From: Neocallimastix lanati (nom. inval.)
Lineage: Eukaryota; Neocallimastigomycota; Neocallimastigomycetes; Neocallimastigales; Neocallimastigaceae
Direction of reading: 5' to 3'
NCBI GenBank assembly: GCA_016946835.1
Contig: JACVTC010000089.1
Location: 64,001 to 128,000, forward strand
DNA length: 64,000 nt
Part shown: one piece after another, positions 39,974 to 51,174 of the stretch
Layout of the letters: every line of letters begins with the position of its first letter
Numbering within the stretch: position 1 is the stretch's first letter
Made by a program: the position numbers and the translations under genes
The notes under the pieces: generated by a model
Database searches by the model: none
What the model was told of the DNA's origin: nothing
The model's input: the letters and a program-made list of their open reading frames with translations, nothing else

Positions 39974-42900
39974 ATGACAAAACAATAGCTTCATTAAATA
40001 ATTTACAAAATAATACTTTTACTAAGAATACTCCAATTGATAATAATTCCTTTAATGAAGAATCTGAAGAATCTGATTTTAGTGACACAACTGAAAGTGA
40101 GGATGATATCATTATAAATGCTGTAAAAAGAAAAATGAAGGATAATAACAGCGAAAAAGAAGAAAATAATTCCAAGAAAGTACATAAAAGTTTAAAAGAT
40201 AATCCACGTCCTTTTGCAACTCCTGCTTTAAGAAAGAAGAAAGAAAATGAGCTGCATAATAAACCAAATAAAGTTTATAAAAATCAAATACTTCCTTCAA
40301 TTTTAACTCAACCAAATATTAACAAAGAAAAACAAAAAGAAAAGGAATTAAGAAATATGACAAGAGTAAGAGAAAGTAAAGAAGAAAACAACAATTATTC
40401 ATCAAAAGGAAAGGAAAAAGTTGAATCTGAAGATATACTTGTAATCGATAATGAAATAGAAGATCTAGAAATGAATAAAGATAATCAACAAAATAAAACT
40501 AATACTTTGGAAAAATTAATTTCAACAAAAACTAAGGAAACTAATAATGGAAATACTCAATTAGTAAAAAGGAATATCAAAATGATGAATAATAAAGAAC
40601 CTTACAATATTATGGATGATTTAAATAATCTTAAATCCAGTATTACGATAGGTCAACTCTTGAATGCATGTCCTAAAATTCGTTCACAATTAACTCAAGG
40701 TTTAAAGTTAGAAAAGTCTAAAATAATTGGAACTGTAGACAATGTAATAGCACGAACTTTATTAGTAAATAACTATGACCATAGCTACATAAGTAAAAGT
40801 AATGAAGTAGCCGAAGAAGACTTAGCAATGGTTGATGCAAGTGTTGACGGAGTACTAGGAAAACTTTTAATTGATTCTTGTAGTAACCTAAGCATCGTTA
40901 CTAAGCAGTATTTTGATAAATTACCTGGTGAATATGAAACAGTTGGAAAAAGTCGTGGAAGAATCCAACTAGCAACACAAGATGAAGAATACTCGGAAGG
41001 AATTATTGTTCGATTACCAGTAAAAATTAATAATTATGAATTTAATGCGGACTTTAGAATTATTGAGAAAGAAGACTCATTTTATGATATGTTAATAAAC
41101 TTTAAAACTCAAATCGATCATTGTTTATTTATTCATCCAACCTTAAACAGTCTATGTAAACTTTTGTCAGAAAGTGAATACGAAGAAATAGCTAAAATAA
41201 ATAATCAATATTATGATGAAGAAAGTATAATTTGCACTATTAGAAAAGTTAAAGAAACGAATAATGAAAAGGAAATTATAAAGGAATTAACTCCAATGGA
41301 ATTTATTGAGAGTGATGAATTTTTAAGTACCTTAAATAAAGATTATAAAGAACAAATTATTAAAATTCTCAAAGAAATGATTGACATAGTTGCCACTTCA
41401 ACAGAAGAACTAACTCCTTCTAAACTTTCACCACATAAGATCCGTTTGAAAGCAAATGCAAAGCCAGTAAAATTAAGAAGTTATAGGTTAACTAAATTAA
41501 AATCAGATATCTTAAAAGAAGAACTTACAAAGCTTATTAAGAAAGGATTGATAGAACCATCCTGTTCAGAATGGTCATCTCCAGTAGTACTCATTCTAAA
41601 ACACAATGGAAAGTGGCGCTTGTGCATTGACTACCGAAAAGTCAATGATATGACAGAAAAAGATTCTTATTCAGTTCCATATATAGATGAAATTTTTGAT
41701 AGTCTCGGAGGATCTAAAATATTTACAACTCTTGATTTATTTTCTGGTTTTCACCAAATCTTAATGGATGAAGAAAGCGTTGAAGTAACCACTTTCACTA
41801 CTAAGTTTGGAAATTATCAATTTAAGGTTATGCCTTTTGGACTTACTGGAGCTCCCTCAACCTTCCAAAGAGAAATGAATAAAATTTTATTCCCTTTTAT
41901 TGGTGAATTTGTTTATGTATTTATTGATGATGTTTTGATCTATTCAAAAAGTATCGAAGAACATTTAATTCATATTAAACAAGTATTAGAAGTATTTAAA
42001 GAAAACAAGTTAAAAATTAATATTGAAAAGTGCCATTTTCTTCAAACTGAAGTTGATGTATTAGGTCACAAACTTACTACTAAAGGATTAAGTCCCATGG
42101 AAAGTAAGATAACAGCTATTAAGAAGTGGGAAGCCCCTTCATCACTTCATGAATTAAGATCATTTTTAGGAGCAGTGGGATATTATCGTGATTTTATTCC
42201 TAAATATGCTCAAATTACCTCACCTTTATGTAAATTATTGAAAAAGAATACCAAATATGAATGGAATAAAGAACAACAAGAAAGCTTTGAACTCCTAAAA
42301 GAAAAATTAATCAATGCACCTATTCTAAAATTTCCGTCATTTGACAAACCTTTTATCATTAGAACTGATGCTTCGTATAATGGAATTGGTGGAGTTCTTT
42401 TACAAAAAGAAGAAGAAACCGGTAAGGAGCATCCAATACACTTTATAAGTAGAAGTTTAAAGAAAGCTGAAAAGAATTATGGTATTACCGATTTAGAAGG
42501 AACCGCTTTGTTTTACTGTATGACTAAATTTAAATCTTATATTGAAGGAAATCCATTACCTACAACTATTTACACAGATCATAAACCATTAGTTGGTTTA
42601 TTTAAGAATAAAGAACCTTTGAATGCAAGGCAAACAAGATGGTGTCTAACCGCTAGTATGCTCGGAATTAATATAAAATATGAATCAGGCAAAAAGAATG
42701 TGTTAGCTGATGCTCTTTCAAGAATGAAAAGTAAGGAAGAGAGAAAGATATTATTAACAAAAATTACTAATGGAAATAATGAAGAATTATTATCTAAAGT
42801 TATAAAGGAATTTATTAATGAAAAGTTTACTGTTATTGATGGTGAAGATTATTTTATCGACAATGGAAATTATAGAAAATTAATAACGGACGAAAATGAA

Positions 42901-43950
42901 AGGTTTAAATTAATTTTAGAAGCTCATAATATTGGCCACGAAGGATATTACAAAACATATCAAAGACTTAAGAAAAACTTTTATTGGAATCATATGATTA
43001 AAGATATCAAAAGAATTGTTAGTAATTGTGAAAAATGCCAGTTAAATCGTCCTCAACCATATCCAGAACCAACCGAAAACCATCCAACTAAAGTGGAGGG
43101 TCCCTTTGTGCATTTAGGATTAGATATTATAGGACCGTTACCAAAAACAAGAAATAATAATCAATATATTATAGTAACTGTTGATTACTTTACCAAATGG
43201 GTTGAAGCCGAACCCACTGAAAACATAACTTCCTCTGATATAATTAAATTTTTAATAAACGTTTTTGCAAGACATGGTGTGCCTCAAGTTATTACTACAG
43301 ATAATGGAGTCCAATTCACTTCTGATATGACTAAAATCTTTCTTGATCTTTATGATGTTTATGTAAAATTCATAGCTACCTATCACCCTGAATCCAATGG
43401 TCTCACTGAAAACCGAAATAAAGAAATTGGAAAATTACTTCGTTTATTAGGAAGGAAAAATCAAGATTGGGATGAAGTTTTACCTTCTGCTTTATGGGCA
43501 CTTCGAACTACCAAAAACACAGCTACCGGACATTCTAGTTTTGAATTAGTATATGGAAGAGAAGACCAACAGCCTTATGATATAGCCATAAGAACAATTG
43601 AAAATGCAGGTAAATCGTATGATGAAATTTTAATGGAAAAATTTGTTCGTCATTATCAATGGACTAGAGAAGCATGCGAAAATGTGAAGAATGCTAACAA
43701 GTATTGGGCAACAAGACGAGAAGAACAAATAAGTATGAAAAAAGGAAAAGAATTAAAAGCTGGTGATCTTGTTCTTGTTAGAAACTTTAGCCGCACTAAG
43801 CTAGAACCATATTACAATGGACCATTTAAAATTTTAAAAATTCAATTCAACACGGCAACCTTAATCGATCAGAAAACTGGGAAACAACTCGATAGGAATG
43901 TTCATTTTAAAAATTTAGTAAAGTTTAACTCCGCTTACAGAGAAGCTTGA
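39946..43950 (+). CDS. pol: Pol of the young Ty3 element: protease, RT, RNase H, integrase
   Basis: The frame is open from 39916 and is entered by -1 frameshift at 39946; the first internal ATG is at 40135. A 300-residue Lys/Asn/Glu-rich linker precedes an aspartic protease with active-site LLIDSCS (about 40864-40884), where the usual Gly after D-S/T is Cys. RT spans about 41440-42060 with FIDDVLIYS (about 41917-41945). RNase H has RTDASYNGIGG and YTDHKPL. Integrase has an HHCC finger (about 42930-43040), DDE core motifs LDIIGPLP, TDNGVQFTS and HPESNGLTENRNKE, and a GPY/F-type end (YYNGPFKILKI). There is no chromodomain. Stop codon TGA 43948-43950. No break is seen across more than 1300 codons, consistent with an active copy. 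Confidence 0.95.
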   Translation, partial: LLNGSRSTPNDKTIASLNNLQNNTFTKNTPIDNNSFNEESEESDFSDTTESEDDIIINAVKRKMKDNNSEKEENNSKKVHKSLKDNPRPFATPALRKKKENELHNKPNKVYKNQILPSILTQPNINKEKQKEKELRNMTRVRESKEENNNYSSKGKEKVESEDILVIDNEIEDLEMNKDNQQNKTNTLEKLISTKTKETNNGNTQLVKRNIKMMNNKEPYNIMDDLNNLKSSITIGQLLNACPKIRSQLTQGLKLEKSKIIGTVDNVIARTLLVNNYDHSYISKSNEVAEEDLAMVDASVDGVLGKLLIDSCSNLSIVTKQYFDKLPGEYETVGKSRGRIQLATQDEEYSEGIIVRLPVKINNYEFNADFRIIEKEDSFYDMLINFKTQIDHCLFIHPTLNSLCKLLSESEYEEIAKINNQYYDEESIICTIRKVKETNNEKEIIKELTPMEFIESDEFLSTLNKDYKEQIIKILKEMIDIVATSTEELTPSKLSPHKIRLKANAKPVKLRSYRLTKLKSDILKEELTKLIKKGLIEPSCSEWSSPVVLILKHNGKWRLCIDYRKVNDMTEKDSYSVPYIDEIFDSLGGSKIFTTLDLFSGFHQILMDEESVEVTTFTTKFGNYQFKVMPFGLTGAPSTFQREMNKILFPFIGEFVYVFIDDVLIYSKSIEEHLIHIKQVLEVFKENKLKINIEKCHFLQTEVDVLGHKLTTKGLSPMESKITAIKKWEAPSSLHELRSFLGAVGYYRDFIPKYAQITSPLCKLLKKNTKYEWNKEQQESFELLKEKLINAPILKFPSFDKPFIIRTDASYNGIGGVLLQKEEETGKEHPIHFISRSLKKAEKNYGITDLEGTALFYCMTKFKSYIEGNPLPTTIYTDHKPLVGLFKNKEPLNARQTRWCLTASMLGINIKYESGKKNVLADALSRMKSKEERKILLTKITNGNNEELLSKVIKEFINEKFTVIDGEDYFIDNGNYRKLITDENERFKLILEAHNIGHEGYYKTYQRLKKNFYWNHMIKDIKRIVSNCEKCQLNRPQPYPEPTENHPTKVEGPFVHLGLDIIGPLPKTRNNNQYIIVTVDYFTKWVEAEPTENITSSDIIKFLINVFARHGVPQVITTDNGVQFTSDMTKIFLDLYDVYVKFIATYHPESNGLTENRNKEIGKLLRLLGRKNQDWDEVLPSALWALRTTKNTATGHSSFELVYGREDQQPYDIAIRTIENAGKSYDEILMEKFVRHYQWTREACENVKNANKYWATRREEQISMKKGKELKAGDLVLVRNFSRTKLEPYYNGPFKILKIQFNTATLIDQKTGKQLDRNVHFKNLVKFNSAYREA

Positions 43951-43968
43951 GTCTTCGTCGGGGCATCT

Positions 43969-44469
43969 TGATAAGAATGTACTAAATAATGCATTCTTAA
44001 TTAAATCTACGATTTATTTCTAATACATTATGTGTACATTATTATTTTTGTACTTTAATAAATTTTTAAATTCAAAGATTAAAAATTAGATCAAAAATTA
44101 TATTAAACTTTATAATTTTTATATTAAATCTTATATTAATAGTAATATTTTTATATATTTAAAACTTATATTAACAATATTAATAATAAATCTTATTTTT
44201 TTATTTTTATATTAATAATGAAAATTTGTATTAATAATATTTTTATATATTGATAATTAAAAATTTATATATTATATTTTAACTTTTATTATAAAATTTT
44301 ATATCGAAATGTTTTATTTTATATTGAAAAATATTTTATTTTATTAAAAACCTTTATATTAGAATAGTATTTTTATTTTTATTTGAATATTTTAACAGAT
44401 TGTAATAAAAATTTTAGCCAATTAAATAAATTCTTATTAGTAATATTTTAGATATTTTTAAATAAATAA

Positions 44470-44552
<83 letters not shown>

Positions 44553-44649
44553 AATTTGATAAAATAAATTTATAAATAAAAATAATAAATAAATAAATAA
44601 AATTTGTGTTTCTTACTTTATTTTTATTTAATTCTCTAAAACCTTAACA
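43969..44649 (+). repeat. 3' LTR of the young Ty3 element
   Basis: 681 bp, identical by eye to the 5' LTR apart from a 79-nt instead of 78-nt A tract (44472-44550). It begins 18 nt after the pol stop, following CGGGGCATC. Confidence 0.95.
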
Positions 44650-44665
44650 TATATAAAGGTCAATT
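44650..44665. repeat. SINE target-site duplication, left copy
   Basis: TATATAAAGGTCAATT, identical to 45110-45125. It begins exactly at the base after the Ty3 3' LTR. Confidence 0.88.
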
Positions 44666-45109
44666 GCCATGTTGGTCCAGTCGGTTAGGACGATACAGGT
44701 CACTGTAGAGGGCGGGGTTCGAATCCTCGGCATGGCACCAAATAATCGGATGAGGTTTCTATCCTGGGATATCATGAGACCACACGTGATGTCCATAAGG
44801 CTTTCCCTCAGATGATTATTTCACCCAACCCTGATACTACGCTTTGAATTGAAGCATAGACCTTGATGATTGTAAAATTTCCAATCGCCAATGATTACAC
44901 CCACTAGGGAGGAGTTAATGGTTCCGTTCTGATGCTCGTGGTCATTAGAGATATATGTAGGAACGTTAGGAATGCATCTCCGGGCAGTGTGTAACGACGA
45001 TTGAGAGCGGCGAAGCTGATACAGTATGCCAATAACTCATCACCTTACAGTTAATTAATAACTGTATGGCCATATGGGAGATGGGTACCCATATGTGCAA
45101 GTCTATGTT
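44666..45109 (+). mobile_element. tRNA-derived SINE, full length (444 bp)
   Basis: The first 75 bp (44666-44740) fold as a tRNA: acceptor GCCATGT/GCATGGC, D stem GTCC/GGAC and T stem CGGGG/CCTCG with loop TTCGAAT, but the anticodon arm is about one nucleotide short. Pol III A box TGGTCCAGTCGG (44673-44684) and B box GGTTCGAATCC (44716-44726) are both good matches to consensus. The head ends in ACCA, so a CCA is present in the DNA. A 370-bp unrelated body follows and ends without a poly(A) tail. Perfect 16-bp duplications flank it. Truncated relatives occur at 49585 and 50578. It is transcribed by Pol III if active and must borrow a LINE machinery. Confidence 0.88.
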
Positions 45110-45125
45110 TATATAAAGGTCAATT
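45110..45125. repeat. SINE target-site duplication, right copy
   Basis: TATATAAAGGTCAATT, the pair of 44650-44665. Confidence 0.88.
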
Positions 45126-45839
45126 AATTATTAATATTAGAAAATATTTAAATGAAGTATAAATATAAATAAATATGTAAATATTTAAGAATATAAATTA
45201 TTACTAATAAACTTCAATAAAATATAATACCAATACAATATTATATATAATAAATTATTAAAAAAATTTATTAATATGATTAAAATTAGATCTGTGTAAA
45301 ATAGAATTTTTCTTTAAATTTATGAAACATATTAATTTTGATTATTATATTAAATATTATGAATTAAAAACATTAGGTTAAACTATCATTCTTTTATAAT
45401 GGAAAAATTATTATGAATTATTAAATATTATGCAAAAATAAATATATATAGTTATATATTTTTTTATTTATATTAAAATAAAAATAAAATTATAAACTTA
45501 TTACATTTACTGCGTTTTAATTATTTACATATTTAAATTATAATAACTTATTAATAAAGTTCATTTTAAATAGGTTTTATACTTTATAATATATATCAAA
45601 AATTTGATATATTAAAACTTTTATTTGGATATGGTTACTACACAAAATACATTTTTAATAAAAAATAAAAAAAAAAAAAGTTATTTTATATTTAAAAATT
45701 AAATTATGATATTATCTTGATAATTATTATTATTTATTTAATAATGTGATGGAAAAAAAATTAAAAACAACATATTTTTATTATATCTATATTGCTTTAA
45801 ATAAAATAAATTTGTAATAATAATAATTTTAATATGTAT
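45126..45839. other. AT-rich spacer
   Basis: I see no gene or recognisable element. Confidence 0.6.
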
Positions 45840-45935
45840 CAATCAGACATTAATGCAGCATAATTTAAATACAGGAATTAATGAGGAATTAAAAATGGAA
45901 ATTCTGAAGGGCATGAACGAGAAGGCTATATAATA

Positions 45936-45980
<45 letters not shown>

Positions 45981-46736
45981 TATATATAGATTGAAACAAG
46001 CTGGTCATCTTTGAACGATAAAATAAACAAAACTCTTAATATGCTTAATTTTAAAAGACTGAAAAGTGAACCCCTCCATATACATACAAAAGATATGTAT
46101 AAAAAACACTTCTAGTATTATTGCAATTTATGTGGATGACATTTTAATAACTGGAAACAATACAATAACAAATAAAATAAAGTTAAAAATAAACAAAAAT
46201 TTTGAATTATATGATATTAGGGAAGTAGTATTTATTATAGGAATAATATTTATAAAATGTTAAGATGGTTACATATAACAACAACTTAGGTATTTAAAAA
46301 AAAAATATTAGATAATTTAAAAATTAATGAAAATGAAAGGTTAAAAAATAAAAAATTCAATTCAAAACTATATATACGGGCTGTCAGAAGTCTGCTATAT
46401 CCCACAATCGGCACTAGGCCAGATATTATGTTTGCTACTAGCAAAACATCCAGAAAATACCAGTATCCAACATATGAATATTGGATCAACGTTTTAAAAA
46501 TATTTAAATACATAAATTATTCAAAATTTTATGGAATAAAAATAACTAACAATATAAATATTGAAATTTATGTAGATGAAGATCTAGGAAGAGACGAAGA
46601 AACAAAAAGGTCAACAACTGGATTCGTAATAATGATAGAAAGTACTCCAAAAACATGGTTTTCAAAATTACAAATTTCTGTTGCTTTAAAGAAAAAAAAA
46701 AAAAAAAAAGAAAAAGTTCAATTCCTTTGGATATAA
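45840..46736 (+). pseudogene. Second Ty1/copia pol relic
   Basis: This is a decayed RT/RNase H region. Fragments read NEELKME (about 45880), then about 40 A (45938-45977), RLKQAGHL (about 45985), the RT active site IYVDDILITGN (about 46125-46157), then LYPTIGTRPDIMFATS (about 46395-46442), IEIYVDEDLGRDEETKRSTTGFV (46560-46628) and TPKTWFSKLQISVAL. Multiple stops and frame changes separate them, and A-rich expansions lie at 45938 and 46691. It differs in sequence from the copia relic at 3249, so it belongs to another family. Confidence 0.82.
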
Positions 46737-46769
46737 AATCTCTAAGCTTTTATTATTAAATTAAGTTTC

Positions 46770-47912
46770 TTAAGAAAAAGGTTTTATATGTCCTGAATAT
46801 AGTACAATTAATCTCAAATAATAAAAAGTATAAATAAACAATTATATTCTGATATAAAAATATTTGATGAAATTCCTGATGAATCAAAATATTATAAAAC
46901 AGAAAGAGATGAGGATTTCATGATATTTAAATATCTTAATTTAATAGAATTTCAATAGCCATTCCATGAAAATTAATTTACACATTATAATAGGATATAT
47001 TTGCCGACGGTACATTTTATTTATCATCAAAATTTAGTTATCAAGTATTTATAACAAGAATCTATGTTCCGGAGCTAAATAGGTTCTATACTACTTCTTT
47101 TTCTATATTAAAAAATAAGGAACAAGCTATTTATGAATTATTAATTAGATAAATAAAGAATAATGTCATTAGAATTAGTAATAATATTGTAAATTTACAT
47201 TGTAATTTTGAACATTTAATACGACAAAAAAATTTTTCCTGATATATATATCAAATATTGTGTTTGACATTATAAACGATCATTTGAAAAACAAAAAAAT
47301 AAATTATGTTTTAATGAAATGGATAATAACGATATATATATGTATATATATGTATTTATTATTAAGTCATTTCAAATTTACCACTTATAAACCTTGATTA
47401 TATATTTAATATTTATATTAAAATTAAAAGTAAATGCCAAAAAAAAAAAAAAAAAAAAAAAGTATATGCCAAAAAAAAAATAAAAAAAAAAAATAATTAT
47501 GACAATTTTCTGGAATTCTAAGAATATTTTAAAAATAATTATTTACTTAAATATGATCCAGAAAATTGGAATTTATAGTAATATGGAGCATATAACAAAT
47601 AAGGTATCAAAACCTTTTATTAATTACTTAAATTATCTTTTTCCAAAAAAAACCCTTTTATAAATTAATATACATATTAAAAAAGAAGAATCTATAACTT
47701 ATAATGATTACAAAAGGAGAATTGGAAGAATTTTGAAAAAAAAAAAAAAAAAAAAAAAAGCAATGAATAATTATAAAAATTGATGAAATCGATTTTTTAA
47801 TTAAAAATTACAGAAATATGGAAAAAGAATTAATTTGCAATGGCTGTAATAAAAATAGTATTGTTGAATTATGAAATAGTTATTTAATGGATTTAAATAA
47901 TAAAAATACTAA
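46770..47912 (+). pseudogene. Second MULE transposase relic
   Basis: Blocks match the transposase at 8640-10044 but on the plus strand: CPEYSTINLK (about 46775), FDEIPDESKYYKTERDEDFMIFK (46862-46930), FADGTF and KFSYQVFITRIY (about 46993-47066, in two frames), FYTTSFSILKNKEQAIYELL (47090-47147), NLHCNFE (about 47197), FKNNYLLKYDPENW (about 47529-47570) and a C-terminus CNGCNKNSIVEL (about 47837). Many stops, frameshifts and inserted A tracts make it inactive. It directly follows the copia relic. Terminal inverted repeats were not located. Confidence 0.78.
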
Positions 47913-49584
47913 TTTTTTTAAAAATTAGTATTTTTTCTAACCTTATTAAATTAAGATTATACGATTAAACTAATCTTATAATCTTAATAAAAATTATTTT
48001 TAAGCAAAATAATATATAATAGAATTAAAGAATTAAAATAAAATATTATATAATATGTAATAAAATTATTAATGATAATATAAAAAATAAAAATAAAAAA
48101 ATAAAAAAATAAAAAAAAAAAAAAAAATAAAAATACAATAAAAAATATTAAAAAATTAATAATATCATAATATTACATCTTTAAGTTATTTTTTATTGAT
48201 TATATTATAACTCAAATTATTCCATATCGCATTGGTTCAAATTTAATTAATATCAACAAAAATTTTTATTAATGTCAATACCAATGTGATATAGTTTTAG
48301 TTTTATTAATATCAATATCAATATTAATATACTTTAAAATTTTTTAATATATTATAAACTTCATTATTTATTAATATCAAAATTATATGCTTTAAATTTA
48401 TAAATATCAATATTATACTACAAAATTTATTAATATTAATGAATGTTTTTGAAAAATATTATATCTTAGAATTTTATTAAAATAAAAAACTAAAAATTTT
48501 ATAATTGTTATTATTACATTTTAATAGTCATATATTAATTATTATAATCATTTATTTATTGTTATTATAATTATTTTATTTATTATATATATATTTATAT
48601 ACATATATATATATATATTTATTTATTTATTTATTTATGTAATAATAATAGTATTAACATTAACAATTTATATTATCATATATTGTAATAATTATAATTA
48701 CTATTTATTTATGAAATAATATTGTTAAATTATGGTTTAAATATTAATATAAATATTAATTTATAAAAAAAATTAAAAAAAGCAATAACCAGATTAATTT
48801 TTTTTTTGTATTTGATTTTTGTATATATCTACATATACATATATGGCTCCCTTCTTTTACAAAGTATCATATATTTATATAAGCCGTGAGTTCAAACTAG
48901 AGCTGTGTATTATCCAATATACATGGGCCACCACAACCATATATAATGGATTGCTCAGTTCACAATAGTTGCTAATTGACCATACCAGTTCAGCTTCGAC
49001 CCTTATTTCTTAATTTTTAAGCAAGGATAGTAGTAATGAATGATCTACCTTAAAAGTCACATGAACGGAAATATGGCTGGAATTTGTTCAGGTCTTTTCA
49101 TCAAGACAGTTAGTATATGTAATGTATTATAATATTTTTTGCCCATCCTAAGTACTCAAAACCTTAACACAGAACCTGAATTGAGTCCAAGATAATATAT
49201 GTAAATCATTCTTACTATGACGAGCGAACTTCTAACTTCATTTATTGAGAAAAGGTTGGGAGAAAGTACCCCATATAAATAGTAATAAAATAATTATTTA
49301 TAATATTTAATTATAAAAATATATTTAATTATAAAGATATATTTTAATATTTTGTAAAATTTCTTTAATATTTAAATATTTACTTTAAAAATATAAATAA
49401 ATCAATATTAATATTATTTAATTTTATTTATTTATTTATTTATTTAATAATTTTCAATTTGGCGAAATGCAACATTTTTAATACGACACATGTTTTCAAA
49501 AAATTTAGCTCCTATTTTTAATATGAAATTTAAATAATTTATATTTTTTTATAAAATATTTTTTAAAGATTAAATTTTTTTTTT
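47913..49584. other. MULE-type degenerate repeat array, then AT-rich DNA and a GC-richer unclassified island
   Basis: At about 48220-48440 degenerate copies of TTTATTAATATCAATATCAA recur, the inverse of the array at 8170-8400. TA-rich DNA follows. From about 48840 to 49270 the composition is more balanced, with no convincing open frame; it may be a SINE- or LTR-like remnant. The motif TTTGGCGAAATGCAAC lies at about 49458. Confidence 0.5.
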
Positions 49585-49834
49585 AGCATAGACCTTGATG
49601 ACTGTAAAAATTTCCAATCGCCAATGATTACACCGGAGTTAATGATTCCGTTCTGATGCTCGTGGTCAATGGAGATATATGTAGGAACGTTAGGAAGGCA
49701 TCTCCGGACAGTGTGTAACGACGATTGAAAGCGGGGAAGCTGTTACAGTATGCCAATAACTCATCACCTTTCAGTTAATTAATAACTCCATGGCCATATT
49801 GGGAGATAGGTACCCATTATGTGTAAGTCTATGG
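49585..49834 (+). repeat. SINE copy b, 5'-truncated
   Basis: It starts at AGCATAGACCTTGATGA and follows the body of the full SINE to GTAAGTCTATG, with about 10% visible differences and a deletion near 49633. The tRNA head is missing, as expected from incomplete reverse transcription. Confidence 0.9.
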
Positions 49835-50066
49835 TTTTTTAAAATTTTTTTTTTGGTAAATGCTAAAGATTATTTATTTAAGTTTCATGATAAAGAAGGA
49901 ATTAGGCCACTTTTATTGGTTAAAATTAATTATTTTTCATATCTTTAATATTTTATTGAATATAATTTAAATATAAAAAACATCATCAAGAATTAATTAT
50001 TTGCAATAAAAAAAATTTATTCGAATTCTTAAATTTATATATATTATTTGTTGTGTTATAATATAC

Positions 50067-50107
<41 letters not shown>

Positions 50108-50577
50108 TATCTATCTTTATAGTTTATATATATATATATTCAATTTAAATACTTTTATTATAAATGAATTACTTTTATTATCAAATGAAGCAAAAAGAAA
50201 ATATCCAAAAATTAAAGAAATATGGAATTCGATTACTATTGATTTTTTAAAATATATATTATATATTTAAAACATTATTATTAAATTTGATAACTGTATA
50301 TATATATATATTCTTTTTATTTTTAAAATGAATGAATTTTATTTTGTAAAATAAGTAAACAAACGAACATTATATCAATATACTAATATTTTAGAAAGTT
50401 GTAATTTAAAACTCATAATAATTAGTGATGCTGAATTTGTAAATAATTTCATTAAATAAAATTCTAAAGTATTATTTTTTTAATTAATTTCATACTGCAT
50501 TAAATTACTATTTTTACTATTATTATAGACATCTAAACTATATAGATATCAAATTTTAAAATAAAAAATAAAGAATT
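49835..50577. other. AT-rich spacer
   Basis: It contains a long A run (50070-50105) and TA repeats. No gene is seen. Confidence 0.65.
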
Positions 50578-50790
50578 ATATGATTATATCCACTGGGGTG
50601 TGAATGGTTCTCGTTCCAATGCTTGTGGTTAATGGAGATATATGTAGGAATGTACAGGGATTTCCGCATCGGGCAGACGTGTAACGACATTTTGTGAGTA
50701 TCCGTACTAGTATACCATATGTTATCATACCTACAGCATAATAATTGTTGGAACACTAGGGGAGATGGATTGCCATTATGTGTGTGTCTG
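50578..50790 (+). repeat. SINE copy c, older and diverged
   Basis: It aligns to the SINE body through GGAGATATATGTAGGAA, a GGGCAG...GTGTAACGAC block and the end GGGAGATGG...CCATTATGTG, with many substitutions and a different middle. It is older than copy b. Short open frames on both strands here are by-products. Confidence 0.8.
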
Positions 50791-51077
50791 TATTTTTTAT
50801 TTATTTTTTATTTATTTTTTTTATTTTTTTTTAGAATAATAAAAATCACGGAATTGATTGTTAAACCATTTACATCATTATTGGTAAATATTATTATTTT
50901 ATTTAAATATTACTTAATATTATGTCACAACACTATTCTAAATTCTAAATAATCATAATAATAAATAAATAACAATTACTAATAATAATATAATAATAAA
51001 AATAATAATATAATAAAAATAATAATCTAATAATAATAATAATATTAATAATAATAATAATATTAATAATAATAATC

Positions 51078-51174
<97 letters not shown>

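Larger units (their letters stand above)
36980..44649 (+). mobile_element. Complete young Ty3/gypsy LTR retrotransposon, 7.67 kb
   Basis: Two LTRs (36980-37659 and 43969-44649) bound a 1.4-kb leader, gag and a frameshifted pol. By eye the LTRs differ only in the length of their poly(A) tract (78 against 79). TG...CA ends are TGATAAG and CTTAACA, with TATA on both outer flanks, although the AT-rich site makes the duplication ambiguous. All expected coding motifs are intact, so the copy could be active. No chromodomain follows the integrase, unlike the element at 1-2464. Confidence 0.95.

Noticed and set aside
44666-44740. A genuine tRNA gene
   Set aside because: The anticodon arm is about one nucleotide short, CCA is encoded, and the segment is the head of a longer unit with target duplications and truncated relatives. 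A SINE explains it better.
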